Source: Hyphomonas sp.
Lineage (GTDB): Bacteria; Pseudomonadota; Alphaproteobacteria; Caulobacterales; Hyphomonadaceae
Assembly: GCA_017792365.1 (NCBI GenBank)
Contig: CP051229.1
Location: 1,674,001-1,738,000, forward strand
Reading direction: 5' to 3'
DNA: 64,000 bases
Below, piece by piece: positions 1 to 8,732 of this stretch (position 1 is its first letter; the number at the start of each line of letters is the position of its first letter). A program made the position numbers and the translations under genes. The notes beneath the pieces were generated by a model, which made no database searches, was not told the DNA's origin, and saw only the letters and a program-made list of their open reading frames with translations.

Positions 1-20
1 AAGCGCAAGGACAATTTCTG

Positions 21-470
21 ATGCAGGCGATGTCGGCCGAAGAGGTGATCGCCGCCCTCGGCCTCAAGCCCCATCCCGAGGGCGGCTGCTACCTCGAAAC
101 CCACCGCATTGAAGCTGCGCACGGCGACCGCTCTCCCGGCACCGCGATCTATTATCTCCTCGCCCGCGGCGAGCGCTCCCACTGGCACCGCATCGACGCC
201 ACGGAAATCTGGCATCACTACGCCGGCGCCCCGCTGGTCCTGTCGATCGCCAGCGAGGGCGAGACCGTCTCCCACACGCTCGGCCCCGATCTCACCGCAG
301 GCCACCGCCCGCAGGCCGTCGTACCGCCCCACTCCTGGCAAAGCGCACACTCGCTCGGAGACTGGACCCTGTGCGGCTGCACAGTCTCCCCGGGCTTCGA
401 ATTCTCATCGTTTGAAATGGCCCCGCCAGACTTCAGTCCGGCAAACTCCCGCCCACCCGGCGCAAACTAG
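21..470 (+). CDS. Cupin superfamily protein, DUF985 (cupin_5) type
   Basis: Small single-domain beta-barrel protein of the cupin_5/DUF985 group. Seen: an early GGCYLETHR-like segment, a metal-site-like stretch SHWHRIDATEIWHHYAG (about residues 57-73), and the closing WTLCGCTVSPGFEF segment typical of the family. The length, about 149 residues, is normal. A second in-frame ATG at position 30 is an equally likely start. Its biochemical role is unknown; no partner is visible because the window begins just upstream and the next gene points the other way. Confidence 0.85.
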   Translation: MQAMSAEEVIAALGLKPHPEGGCYLETHRIEAAHGDRSPGTAIYYLLARGERSHWHRIDATEIWHHYAGAPLVLSIASEGETVSHTLGPDLTAGHRPQAVVPPHSWQSAHSLGDWTLCGCTVSPGFEFSSFEMAPPDFSPANSRPPGAN

Positions 471-595
471 CACAAGCCTTCAAGCACGGCACAAAAGCGG
501 ACCAGAAAGGTCCGCGTCCCCGGCGCCGAGCCAAAGGCGAGGGAATCCAGCCGGGGCCCAGAAACAAAAAAAGAGAAGAAACCCAGGCGCAGACC

Positions 596-1387
596 CTACT
601 CGGTCATCGCCTGCGCAATGGCGTCAGAAGACGGACGACCGGCATAACCTTCATCGGGATCGACACCCAGCACCAGCTCGCCATCAGAGAACGTCACCGT
701 CGGCTCTTCCATGCGCACCATGCGGATCGAGTGCAGCTCGCGCACCGCATCGCCAGACCGCTCAACGCCAATCCGCGTCACCAGCAGCGCGTCAGACGCC
801 CACCGCTCGTCTTGCGCAAAGGCGCCAGACCCGAACACCGTCACGTCATGACCCGCCATCGCCGACAATTGCTCGCGCAGATCCTCGACCGTCTCGGTCA
901 GCGACAGGGTCATCGCAGGCGCATCCAGCGGCGATGCGGCAGCAGCCGGGGCCGCAGGCGCGCCATCCTTATTGCCGACATAGGAGATCACATTGCCGAG
1001 CTCGGTCACCCGCAGCATCAGCTCACCGGAATCCGACCGCAGGAACGCATCTCCGCGCTGCGCCGTCGTCGACTGCAGCGCCATCACTTCCGGATCATCC
1101 TCGAACTTCATCAGGACGTCTTCGCCGCTCCGGTCCAGCACGAACGTGCGCTGGGTTGCGGTGTCCTGATACCGGTTGATTTTCGGAGCCGCGCGGCGTG
1201 AAGACGAGAACGACTGCGTCGCAGCGTCCGGACGATCTGCAACCGGCGGCGCCTGACGCGCCTGCTGTGCAGAGGCCGGGGCGCTCAGCGCCAACGCGCC
1301 CGCCGCCAGCACGCTGGCGACGCCGGACATGAGGCACAACGAGCGGGCCCCGCGGACCCCGGTAGTATGTCTCGAACTCAATTTCAT
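596..1387 (-). CDS. Hypothetical exported (periplasmic) protein
   Basis: I chose the ATG at 1387 because it is preceded by a GGCGGGG ribosome site and opens a basic region plus hydrophobic core (residues about 18-40) ending in a signal-peptidase site SAPASAQQ. The frame continues upstream to 1489 but that stretch looks non-coding. The mature part is acidic and soluble, with no domain I recognise: an Ala/Pro-rich linker at about 150-165 and a segment predicted to fold as alpha/beta around 170-260. Convergent with the cupin gene, and codirectional with phaB some 120 bases upstream. Confidence 0.7.
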   Translation of the reverse strand: MKLSSRHTTGVRGARSLCLMSGVASVLAAGALALSAPASAQQARQAPPVADRPDAATQSFSSSRRAAPKINRYQDTATQRTFVLDRSGEDVLMKFEDDPEVMALQSTTAQRGDAFLRSDSGELMLRVTELGNVISYVGNKDGAPAAPAAAASPLDAPAMTLSLTETVEDLREQLSAMAGHDVTVFGSGAFAQDERWASDALLVTRIGVERSGDAVRELHSIRMVRMEEPTVTFSDGELVLGVDPDEGYAGRPSSDAIAQAMTE

Positions 1388-1504
1388 CCCCGCCAGAAAA
1401 CACCCCGACTGGGGCAGATTTTTGTCCGAAATCTGCGTCCCGCAGCACACATTGAGGTCAATCAGTGCACACCGCAAGCCCCGTTTCATGGGCGATAACG
1501 GCCA

Positions 1505-2230
1505 TTACCCCGCGATGAACTGACCGCCGTTGGCAGTCAGCGTCGACCCCGTGATGAAGCCGCCATCCTCGCCCGCCAGGAAGGACACGCAGCCGGCGAT
1601 TTCCGTAGCCGTGCCCAGTCTCCCTACGGGAATCGTCGCGATGATGCCTTCCAGAACTTTCTCGGGCACCGCCTGCACCATCTCGGTGTCGATATAGCCC
1701 GGGCACACCGTGTTGACCGTGATCCCCTTCTTCGCGCTCTCCTGCGCCAGCGCCTTGGTGAACCCGATCAGGCCGGCCTTGGCGGCGGAATAATTCACCT
1801 GCCCGATCTGCCCCTTCTGGCCGTTGATCGACGAGATGTTGACGATCCGCCCGAAGCCGCGCTCGCGCATCCCTTCGATGGTCAGGCGGCACAGGTTGAA
1901 CGCTGACGTTAGGTCAACGCGGATCACCTCGTCCCATTGCTCTCTGGTCATCCGGTGCAGCGTCGCATCGCGCGTGATCCCGGCATTGTTCACCAGCACG
2001 TCAATCGGACCAAGGTCCTTCTCGATCGCAGCAATTCCCTCCGCGCAGGCGTCGTAATCGCCCACGTCGAACTTGTAGACCTTAACCCCGATCTCGTCGG
2101 CGCAGGCCCTCGCTGCATCATCATTGCCGCCATAGTTTGCTGCAACGTCGAACCCGTCCGCCTTGAGGCGTTCGGAAATGGCGCGGCCAATCCCTCTGGT
2201 CCCACCTGTCACCAGCGCCACACGAGCCAT
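1505..2230 (-). CDS. phaB: Acetoacetyl-CoA reductase (short-chain dehydrogenase)
   Basis: Reduces acetoacetyl-CoA to (R)-3-hydroxybutyryl-CoA with NADPH, the second step of polyhydroxybutyrate synthesis in the cytoplasm. Full-length classical SDR of 241 residues: cofactor motif TGGTRGIG at residues 8-15, NNAG at about 86-89, Ser in NISSINGQKG, catalytic YSAAK at about 151-155. The combination of the INGQKGQIGQVNYSAAK stretch and NYGGNDD in the early beta/alpha segment is characteristic of PhaB/PhbB rather than FabG. Divergently arranged with the PHB regulator phaR, which supports the assignment. No phaA or phaC is in this window. Confidence 0.92.
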   Translation of the reverse strand: MARVALVTGGTRGIGRAISERLKADGFDVAANYGGNDDAARACADEIGVKVYKFDVGDYDACAEGIAAIEKDLGPIDVLVNNAGITRDATLHRMTREQWDEVIRVDLTSAFNLCRLTIEGMRERGFGRIVNISSINGQKGQIGQVNYSAAKAGLIGFTKALAQESAKKGITVNTVCPGYIDTEMVQAVPEKVLEGIIATIPVGRLGTATEIAGCVSFLAGEDGGFITGSTLTANGGQFIAG

Positions 2231-2480
2231 CGATACCTCCAGATTGCTGCAGCAGAATTCCCAGACATCACACTAGCGCGAGATTCACTAATGGCCATTG
2301 AATGCACGCAGCATAAGATCACGGAAGATTTGCGGATGGTTTGATGTACCGCACGTGCGCATCGCGGAATCTGTGCTAGGTAGTGCAGTGCAGCATGCAA
2401 ACGGCGTCCGGCCGACGACCAGACAGCATCGGAAGCTGCTGGAAACGCCTGCGCCGGACGAGTGGTGGGAGACGACGCCT

Positions 2481-3122
2481 GTGACGGAAGTAAACGGCTC
2501 CGAAGAGCCGATCATCATCAAGAAATACGCGAACCGCCGTCTCTACGATACGTCCGCCAGCAAGTACGTCACGCTCGACCACCTGTCCGAACTCGTCCGC
2601 GACGGCAAGGACTTCAAGTTCTCGACGCCAAGTCCGGCGAAGACCTCACGCGCTCGGTTCTCGCCCAGATCATCTTCGACCAGAAAACCGCGCCGAGGGC
2701 GTGCTCCCGGTCTCGTTCCTCCGCCAGCTGATCCAGTTCTATGGCGACAGCTTCCAGTCCATGCTCCCCGCCTACCTCGAGATGTCGATGCAGGGCTTCG
2801 CCCAGCAGCACGAGAAGTGGCGCGAATACATGCACACCACGCTGGGCGACAAGGAGAAGGCCGAGGCCTTCGACGCCCAAGTCCGCAAGAACATGGAAAT
2901 GTTCGAAGAGACCATGCGCTTCTTCACGCCCTACCCCGCGCAGCAGGCGCCGAAACCTGACGCTGCGAAGGACAAGGAAAGGCTGCGACGCCCGCCGACG
3001 CCATCCAGTCGCTGCAGCAGCAGATGCTCGACATGCAGCAGCAGCTCGCCAACCTCGCCATGGGCCGTCCGCCCCGGAAGATGAACGGCGACGAAGACGA
3101 AGACGGCAACCACAACACCTGA
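2481..3122 (+). pseudogene. phaR: Polyhydroxyalkanoate synthesis repressor PhaR, reading frame broken by three apparent 1-base deletions
   Basis: DNA- and PHB-binding repressor of phasin and PHB genes. The start is taken as GTG 2481, preceded by GGGAGA. The DNA-binding N-domain IIIKKYANRRLYDT lies in one frame; VLDAKSGEDLTRSVLAQIIF continues in the second; LPVSFLRQLIQFYGDS and the C-domain in the third; the last 45 residues, with the coiled Gln-rich LQQQMLDMQQQLANLAMG, in the first again. Adding back one base at about 2618 (AAG-GTT), 2693 (GCC-C) and 2980 (GAAAAG) gives one continuous protein of about 214 residues, a normal PhaR length. All three changes shorten a mono-base run, so I think they are read errors rather than gene decay. 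Divergent from phaB. Confidence 0.88.
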
Positions 3123-3226
3123 TCCGTTTGCGCGCCGCCGCAGCGAACCTCCGCTCCCGCTAACCTTGATTGTCCAATAGCCGCAGCAATCCGCGCGCGT
3201 GGCTCGCCTCTTGCTGTAACCAAGGC

Positions 3227-3466
3227 ATGAGGATCGACCCGGTACCGCCAACCTACCGTCTTGTTGACCGGCGCAGCTCGGACAACGAACGGCGCACCGC
3301 GTCCGACCGGCGCGAGCCCGAAACAAACGAGCGCCGCCGCCACCCGCGCCTCACCACCGGCATTCTAGCCGCCCCGTTCGGCGCCCACATCCTCGGCCAG
3401 ATCGAGCCCAGCCCCGTCAGCGCCCGACGCGCCCTGCTGGCCTATCGCAGGGCCGCCCGCGCCTAG
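3227..3466 (+). CDS. Hypothetical small Arg-rich protein
   Basis: 79-residue frame from ATG 3227 (AAGG six bases upstream). N-terminal half is strongly basic and polar with the repeated pattern DRRSSDNERR / SDRREPETNERRR; the C-terminal half is mildly hydrophobic (LTTGILAAPFGAHILGQ). The DRR.S.NERR pattern recalls unclassified small proteins of Caulobacter relatives, but I cannot name a family. Ends four bases into the convergent ABC-F gene. Confidence 0.45.
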   Translation: MRIDPVPPTYRLVDRRSSDNERRTASDRREPETNERRRHPRLTTGILAAPFGAHILGQIEPSPVSARRALLAYRRAARA

Positions 3467-5034
3467 AGCGCGATCACCCGCTCGATCCCGATCGTTTCCA
3501 GGAACACCGCATCGTGGCTCACCACGATCAGCGCCCCGTCATACTCCGCCAGTGCGCCCTCGAGCTCCTCGATCGACCAGATGTCGAGATGGTTGGTCGG
3601 CTCATCCAGGATCAGCAGCTCCGGCGCCTCTCCCGCGAAGACGCAGGCGAGACCCGCCCGCAGCCGTTCGCCGCCGCTCAGCGTCCCCGCCAACTGCAGC
3701 GCGTCATCCGCCCTGAACCCGAACCGCGCCAGAACCGCCCGCGCCGCATTGCCGGTCAGTCCGGGGTTCAGCCGCTCCATGTTCTGAACAAGCGTCTCGC
3801 CGTCCGCCAGCAACCCGACATGCTGGTCCAGCATGGCAATCCGGTCAGTCAGCACCCTGACCTCGCCCGCCCCCGGCTCGACCTCGCCCGTCACCAGCTT
3901 CAGCAACGTGGATTTGCCCGACCCGTTCTCGCCCTTGATCGCAATCCGCGCCGGACCGCGCACGTCGAACGACAGCGGTCCGAACAGCCGCCGGTCGCCA
4001 AACCCCATCTCCACGTCACGAAACGCCAGCAGCTCCCGCCCGGTCGGCAGGCCGGACCGCGGCAGCTCGATGCGCACCGGCGTCACCACCTCGACCTTCG
4101 CACGCGCCGCCGCCAGCACCTTGTCGGCGTCCCCGGTTAGCTTGTCGGCGAGCTTCTTGCCCCGTCCGGCCGTCCGCTCCGCCCGCTGCTGCCGTGCATC
4201 CAGCAGCAGCTTCGGCTGGTCCCCCCGCGCACGCACCGCCCGCCCGCGACTGTCGCGCCGGTCCTGCTTCTCCTTCTCAACCTGCGCCTCACGCGCCGCC
4301 CGCTTGGCAGCGCTTTCCGCGCCCTCCAGCTCCGCCTCCGCACGCGCCAGCGCCGCCGCCCGCGCCTCGACAAACGCCGACCAGCCGCCGCCGAACACGC
4401 TCACACCCACCGGCGTCAGCTCCACGATCCGGTCGACATGCTCCAGCAAGGTCCGGTCATGGCTCGCGACCACCACGCCGCCGCGCCAGTTCGCAATCAG
4501 CCGCGCGACCGCCTCCCTGCCGCCAGCATCGAGATTGTTCGTCGGCTCATCCAGCAGCAGCACCTCCGGCGCCTCGATCAACAGTCGCGCCAGCGCCACC
4601 CGCGTCCGCTCACCCCCGCTCAGCGACGCAACCGGCCGCTCCAGATCCAGCCCCTGATGTCCCACCTCGGCCAGCGCCGCATCAATGCGCGCGCCAAGCG
4701 TCCAGTCCGCTGCGGCGACATCCGCCGCATCCCCCTCGCCCGCATCCAGCCGCACCAGCCGCTCCAGCTCGCCAGCCACCCCCAGCGCATCGACGATCCG
4801 CTGCCCCTCATCCTGCACCTGCGCCAGCACGCCGACGCGACCATCCACGCGCACTGTACCTGCAGCCGGCTCCGCCGAACCCGCGATCACCCGCAACAAT
4901 GAAGATTTGCCGCACCCATTGCGGCCAACCAGCCCAACCGCCTCACGACCCACCGCAAGGCTCAGCCCATCGAACAGAACCGTCCGGTCAGGCGTGGAAA
5001 GGGAAAGACAATCGAGCGTCACAAACGCAGGCAT
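3463..5034 (-). CDS. ABC-F family ATP-binding protein (ribosome-associated type)
   Basis: Two tandem ABC ATPase domains without membrane segments, the hallmark of ABC-F proteins that act on ribosomes rather than transporters. Start taken at ATG 5034 (MPAFVTLDCLSLS). Domain 1: Walker A GRNGCGKSS, signature LSGGERTR, Walker B LLLDEPTNNLD. Linker about residues 235-320 is very rich in Arg/Ala/Glu as in ABC-F linkers. Domain 2: GENGSGKST, LSGGERLR, LILDEPTNHLD, switch His in VVSHD. 523 residues. Which ABC-F subgroup (Uup-, EttA- or YheS-like) cannot be settled by eye. A second, different ABC-F is at 60897-62807. Confidence 0.9.
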   Translation of the reverse strand: MPAFVTLDCLSLSTPDRTVLFDGLSLAVGREAVGLVGRNGCGKSSLLRVIAGSAEPAAGTVRVDGRVGVLAQVQDEGQRIVDALGVAGELERLVRLDAGEGDAADVAAADWTLGARIDAALAEVGHQGLDLERPVASLSGGERTRVALARLLIEAPEVLLLDEPTNNLDAGGREAVARLIANWRGGVVVASHDRTLLEHVDRIVELTPVGVSVFGGGWSAFVEARAAALARAEAELEGAESAAKRAAREAQVEKEKQDRRDSRGRAVRARGDQPKLLLDARQQRAERTAGRGKKLADKLTGDADKVLAAARAKVEVVTPVRIELPRSGLPTGRELLAFRDVEMGFGDRRLFGPLSFDVRGPARIAIKGENGSGKSTLLKLVTGEVEPGAGEVRVLTDRIAMLDQHVGLLADGETLVQNMERLNPGLTGNAARAVLARFGFRADDALQLAGTLSGGERLRAGLACVFAGEAPELLILDEPTNHLDIWSIEELEGALAEYDGALIVVSHDAVFLETIGIERVIAL

Positions 5035-5176
5035 GGGAAACATCCGAAACAGACAGGACCGAGGGCTCAATCAGCTCAACGATGTCCATTTCAAATCCTC
5101 CGCATTGGCGTTCGTGACGACAGACCTAGTCGCACCCGGCCGGTCTCACAAGTCACCGGCCGCACAAGTCACCGGC

Positions 5177-5851
5177 CTACAGCCAGCTCGCAATCTTCGA
5201 GATCGGCTTCTTCACCCGCGCATGATCCGGCACGGTGGCCTCATCCGCCGGATATCCCACCACCAGCAGCAGGAACGGCTTCTCCCACTCCGGACGGCCG
5301 CAAATCCCGTTAAGGAACGTCATCGGCGCCGGCGTATGCGTCAGGCAGGCCAGCCCGGCATGATGCAGCGCCGCGATCAGGAATCCCGTCGCAATCCCGA
5401 CCGACTCCGTCACGTAGTAATTCTTCGCAGCCCCATCCTCTCCGATCCCGCCCTTCTTCTGCGCGAAGATCGCGATCAGCCACGGGGCCGTCTCAAGAAA
5501 CGGCTTCGACGCATCTGTCCCAAGCGGCGCAAGATCGCTCAGCCACGTCTCGCCCGCCTTACCGTCGTAAAAGGCGCGCTCCTCCGCCTCCGCCGCCTCC
5601 CGCACGCGACGCTTCACCGCGACAGACGAGATCGCAGCAAAGTGCCAGGGCTGGTGATTGGCCCCGCTCGGCGCCAGACCCGCCGCCCCGATGCACGCTT
5701 CGATGACCTCCCGCGCCACCGGCCGGTCCGAAAAGTCCCGGATCGAATGCCGCGTACGCATCCGCTCCAGGAAGCGCAGCGCCGCCGCCTTCATCTCCTC
5801 AGGCGGCAATTCCACGAAGTCATCAAGCGGCGATCGTGCATGGTCCTGCAA
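5177..5851 (-). CDS. Nitroreductase-fold flavoprotein, iodotyrosine-deiodinase-like
   Basis: FMN-dependent homodimeric nitroreductase-fold protein. FMN-binding start [14 protein letters not shown] (about 33-45) and [11 protein letters not shown] (about 60-70). The lid residues that grip halotyrosine in iodotyrosine deiodinases have clear counterparts: Glu91-xxx-Tyr95 (ERAFY) and Lys116 ([12 protein letters not shown]). The following [24 protein letters not shown] and [17 protein letters not shown] stretches are also deiodinase-like. Start: TTG at 5851 with GGGAGGG five bases upstream; ATG at 5794 is an alternative. Lies 22 bases behind the acyl-CoA dehydrogenase on the same strand. Reductive dehalogenation is inferred from the motif, not demonstrated. 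Confidence 0.82.
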   Translation of the reverse strand: MQDHARSPLDDFVELPPEEMKAAALRFLERMRTRHSIRDFSDRPVAREVIEACIGAAGLAPSGANHQPWHFAAISSVAVKRRVREAAEAEERAFYDGKAGETWLSDLAPLGTDASKPFLETAPWLIAIFAQKKGGIGEDGAAKNYYVTESVGIATGFLIAALHHAGLACLTHTPAPMTFLNGICGRPEWEKPFLLLVVGYPADEATVPDHARVKKPISKIASWL

Positions 5852-5873
5852 GCCGCCCTCCCGCGCTCACGCC

Positions 5874-7595
5874 TCAGCCGGCAACGAGGCTGTCTCCCAT
5901 CGCCCCGGCCGAAAGCGCCGAAGCCTCAAGCACAGCAGCCAGATCGCCATCAAACAGGTCCTCGACGGCAAGGAAGGCCGCCAGCTGCGCATACTCGCCC
6001 GCCTCGCTCGCGCCGCGCTCTGCCGCCTGCATCGCCATCTGCAGCAGGAAGTGAACGCCGACCACAACGCTCGCCTCGGCCTGATAACGCGTCGCCGCAT
6101 AAAGCGCCTTCGACCGGTCGGCCTTGAACGCCTGCAGCATCCAGTCCGTCGCAGCGCCCACAGCCGCCACCGCCGCAACCAGCCGTCTGCCCGCCTCGGC
6201 CAGCGCCGCATCATTGCTCGCCCGCGCCGCCTCGGCCGACCGCTCGACTTCACCCAGCAAGGCCTTCATCGCCTCACCGCCATCGGTCGCCAGCTTGCGC
6301 CCGACAAGGTCGATCGCCTGAATGCCGTTTGTGCCTTCATAGATTGGCCCGATACGCGCATCGCGGAACAGCTGCGCCGCCAGCGTCTCGTTCATGAACC
6401 CCATGCCGCCATGCACCTGCACGCCCAGCCCGGCCGCCTCGACGCCGACATCCGTCCCATACGCCTTCGCCAGCGGCGTCAGCAGGTCCTCGCGCGCCTG
6501 CGCGGATGCATCGCCCATCTCGACAGCGTCCGCCGCCGCCGCGCACGCATAGCAGATCGCCCGCGACGCCAGCGCCTTCGCGCGCATGCTCAACAGCATG
6601 CGCTGCACATCCGGATGGCGAACAATCGGCGCCATGCCGTCAACGCCCGGCGACGATCCCTGCTTGCGATCGCGCGCATAGGCCAGCGCCGCCTGATAGG
6701 CCGCATCCGCAATCCCGACGCCCTGCACGCCGACATTCACCCGCGCCGAATTCATCATCGTGAACATCGCCGCCATGCCGCGATTGGGCTCGCCCACCAG
6801 CCAGGCCTTGGCGCCGTCATACTCCATCACACAGGTCGGCGACCCATGGATGCCGATCTTGTTCTCCAGCCCGATGCACTTCACCGCGTTGGTCTCGCCA
6901 AGCGAGCCGTCAGTATTCACCAGCCGTCGCGGGCACACGAACAGCGACACGCCCTTCGTTCCCGGCGGCGCATCCGGCAACCGCGCCAACACAAGGTGGA
7001 TGATGTTGTCCGCGAGATTGTGCTCACCCCACGTGATGTAGATTTTCTGCCCCGAGATCGCGAACGACCCATCGTCATTCGGAACCGCCTTCGTCTTCAG
7101 CGCCCCGACATCCGAACCGGCCTGCGGCTCGGTCAGGTTCATCGTCCCGGTCCACTCGCCCGAAATCAGCCTCGGCAGATACATCGCCTGCTGCTCCGGA
7201 CTGCCATGCGCCAGCAGCGCCTCGATCGACCCAAGGCTCAGCAACGGCGCCAGCCCCAGAGCAAGGTTCGCCGCCTGAAACATCTCCAGCACGGTCAGCG
7301 CCAGAACCCGCGGCAGGTCCTGCCCGCCAAACGCTTCGGGAAACGGCAATCCCATCCAGCCGCCCTCGCGGATCGCAGCATAGGCGTCGCGATAGACCTC
7401 CGGCACGACCACGCCGCTCTCGCCAAGCTTGGCGCCCACCGCATCGCCGGACTGGTTCACCGGCGCCAGGCGATCGCCCGCCACCTTGCCCGCCTCGCCG
7501 ACGATCATGCCCCACAGGTCTTCGTCGAATGCGCCATCAGGCGCGACCGTACGCAGCGTGTTGAGGATGTCTGTGATAGGTGCCCGATATGTCAT
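5874..7595 (-). CDS. Acyl-CoA dehydrogenase, long form with C-terminal extension domain
   Basis: FAD enzyme that introduces the alpha-beta double bond into an acyl-CoA (fatty-acid or related acid catabolism). 573 residues: N-terminal helical segment, middle beta domain with MNLTEPQAGSDVGALKTKA at about 155-173, C-terminal helical domain with QVHGGMGFMNETLAAQLFRDARIGPIYEGTNGIQA containing the expected catalytic-Glu region, plus about 100 extra residues. This long layout is shared with the DmdC/FadE-like group, so exact substrate is open. Starts at ATG 7595; probably co-transcribed with the downstream nitroreductase. Confidence 0.92.
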   Translation of the reverse strand: MTYRAPITDILNTLRTVAPDGAFDEDLWGMIVGEAGKVAGDRLAPVNQSGDAVGAKLGESGVVVPEVYRDAYAAIREGGWMGLPFPEAFGGQDLPRVLALTVLEMFQAANLALGLAPLLSLGSIEALLAHGSPEQQAMYLPRLISGEWTGTMNLTEPQAGSDVGALKTKAVPNDDGSFAISGQKIYITWGEHNLADNIIHLVLARLPDAPPGTKGVSLFVCPRRLVNTDGSLGETNAVKCIGLENKIGIHGSPTCVMEYDGAKAWLVGEPNRGMAAMFTMMNSARVNVGVQGVGIADAAYQAALAYARDRKQGSSPGVDGMAPIVRHPDVQRMLLSMRAKALASRAICYACAAAADAVEMGDASAQAREDLLTPLAKAYGTDVGVEAAGLGVQVHGGMGFMNETLAAQLFRDARIGPIYEGTNGIQAIDLVGRKLATDGGEAMKALLGEVERSAEAARASNDAALAEAGRRLVAAVAAVGAATDWMLQAFKADRSKALYAATRYQAEASVVVGVHFLLQMAMQAAERGASEAGEYAQLAAFLAVEDLFDGDLAAVLEASALSAGAMGDSLVAG

Positions 7596-7731
7596 GGCGC
7601 CTCATAACTTCATGGCGTGCGTCAGCACAGACCAACTTGCGCATTTTACAACATGACGCCCGCGATGAATTGCCTCGCGCGCATCGCATCCCCGGCGTGC
7701 GCCAGAAAGACTCTCGCGAAAGCGCAGCCGC

Positions 7732-8133
7732 CTACCGCTTGTCGACCTTCGCGATCAGCAATTCAAGCAGCCGCTCGATCCGGTCCATCCGCTCATGCAG
7801 GCCCGTCACGATCTCGCGGGCCATCACCAGGTCATCGCGCGGCGCCGCCCGCCCCAAGGGCCCGCCGCTCGCTCGCGGACCATCAAAGCCCGGGCTGTCG
7901 AAGCCGGGACCATAATCCGCAGCGCCAGACCGGTCGGCCACTTCCTGCGGTTCAGCCGAAAGGACGCGGGCAAACGCCGCCACTTCGGGAGGCGCCAGCT
8001 CGCGCTGGTCGCGGAACACCATCTCGACCTCGTCGACCGACATGCCCGCCGCTTGCGCCAGCGCGCCGCGCGACTGCCCGGTCGCCCGCAGGCGCTCGTC
8101 GAACCAGTCCTGGTCGAAGAAGAGTCCGGCCAC
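7732..8133 (-). CDS. Small protein with HTH-like N-terminus
   Basis: 133 residues from GTG 8133 preceded by GGGGGCGGC. Residues about 5-60 (FDERLRATGQSRGALAQAAG then MSVDEVEMVFRDQRELAPPEVAAFARVL) have the spacing of an XRE-type helix-turn-helix, followed by a Gly/Pro/Asp-rich linker and a C-terminal amphipathic helix with leucines every 3-4 residues (HERMDRIERLLELLIAKV), probably for oligomerisation. Ten bases downstream of the membrane protein gene at 8144-8680, so likely one operon. Target unknown. Confidence 0.65.
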   Translation of the reverse strand: MAGLFFDQDWFDERLRATGQSRGALAQAAGMSVDEVEMVFRDQRELAPPEVAAFARVLSAEPQEVADRSGAADYGPGFDSPGFDGPRASGGPLGRAAPRDDLVMAREIVTGLHERMDRIERLLELLIAKVDKR

Positions 8134-8143
8134 GCCGCCCCCG

Positions 8144-8680
8144 CTAGTCGGCGCCGCCGACGGCGAAGTCGCGCCGTGCAGCGATGATCGTCACCACCAC
8201 GCCTGCCAGCACGTCCAGCAGGCACATCATGGTCAGGATGAAGAAGGCCGAAGTCGCAAAGTTCTCGATCAGCAGGAATTCGATCAACGCCACGATGAAC
8301 ACGATCATCGACACCGCGTGATTCGCGATCGTCGCCGTGCCGGTCGATGTCGATTTCAGGATCTCGATGAAGAAGAAGCCCATCGAAATGATCACGAGAA
8401 TATCGCCCGACGACACAGGCCATGTCGCATTCGGGCCGACCATCGGAATTTCCCAGACGGGCATCACCATATGCTCGGCCATCGTCAGCGTGCCGCTGTC
8501 GCCGCCGTTAAAGCCGAACGCCATCAGGTTGTAGATGATCACCGGAATGGTCAGGAGCGGAAACACGCCGAAGATAAACCGCATCATTCGCCCCTTTTTT
8601 TTGCCCCCGCCGCGACGGCTCTTCGCCCGCGCCTCTTCCCGCATCTGATCGGCTACAGCGGTACCGAAGATTCCCAGCAA
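8144..8680 (-). CDS. Hypothetical integral membrane protein (about 4 TM)
   Basis: 178 residues; TTG start at 8680 supported by AGGGGAGG nine bases upstream. A cytoplasmic basic region SRRGGGKKKGRMMR precedes TM1 (about 34-55); further hydrophobic helices at about 93-110, 118-140 and 144-168. No recognised family. Followed after ten bases by the HTH-like gene, suggesting the pair is functionally linked. Confidence 0.7.
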   Translation of the reverse strand: MLGIFGTAVADQMREEARAKSRRGGGKKKGRMMRFIFGVFPLLTIPVIIYNLMAFGFNGGDSGTLTMAEHMVMPVWEIPMVGPNATWPVSSGDILVIISMGFFFIEILKSTSTGTATIANHAVSMIVFIVALIEFLLIENFATSAFFILTMMCLLDVLAGVVVTIIAARRDFAVGGAD

Positions 8681-8732
8681 TTGAAAGTCCTCCCCTGCGT
8701 CACCCCGGCTTACTCACAGGAGGGACATCCTG

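Noticed and set aside
109-1179. 356-residue plus-strand frame over the cupin gene and the exported protein
   Set aside because: Pro/Arg/Ser/Thr-rich composition and overlap with two better genes in other frames.
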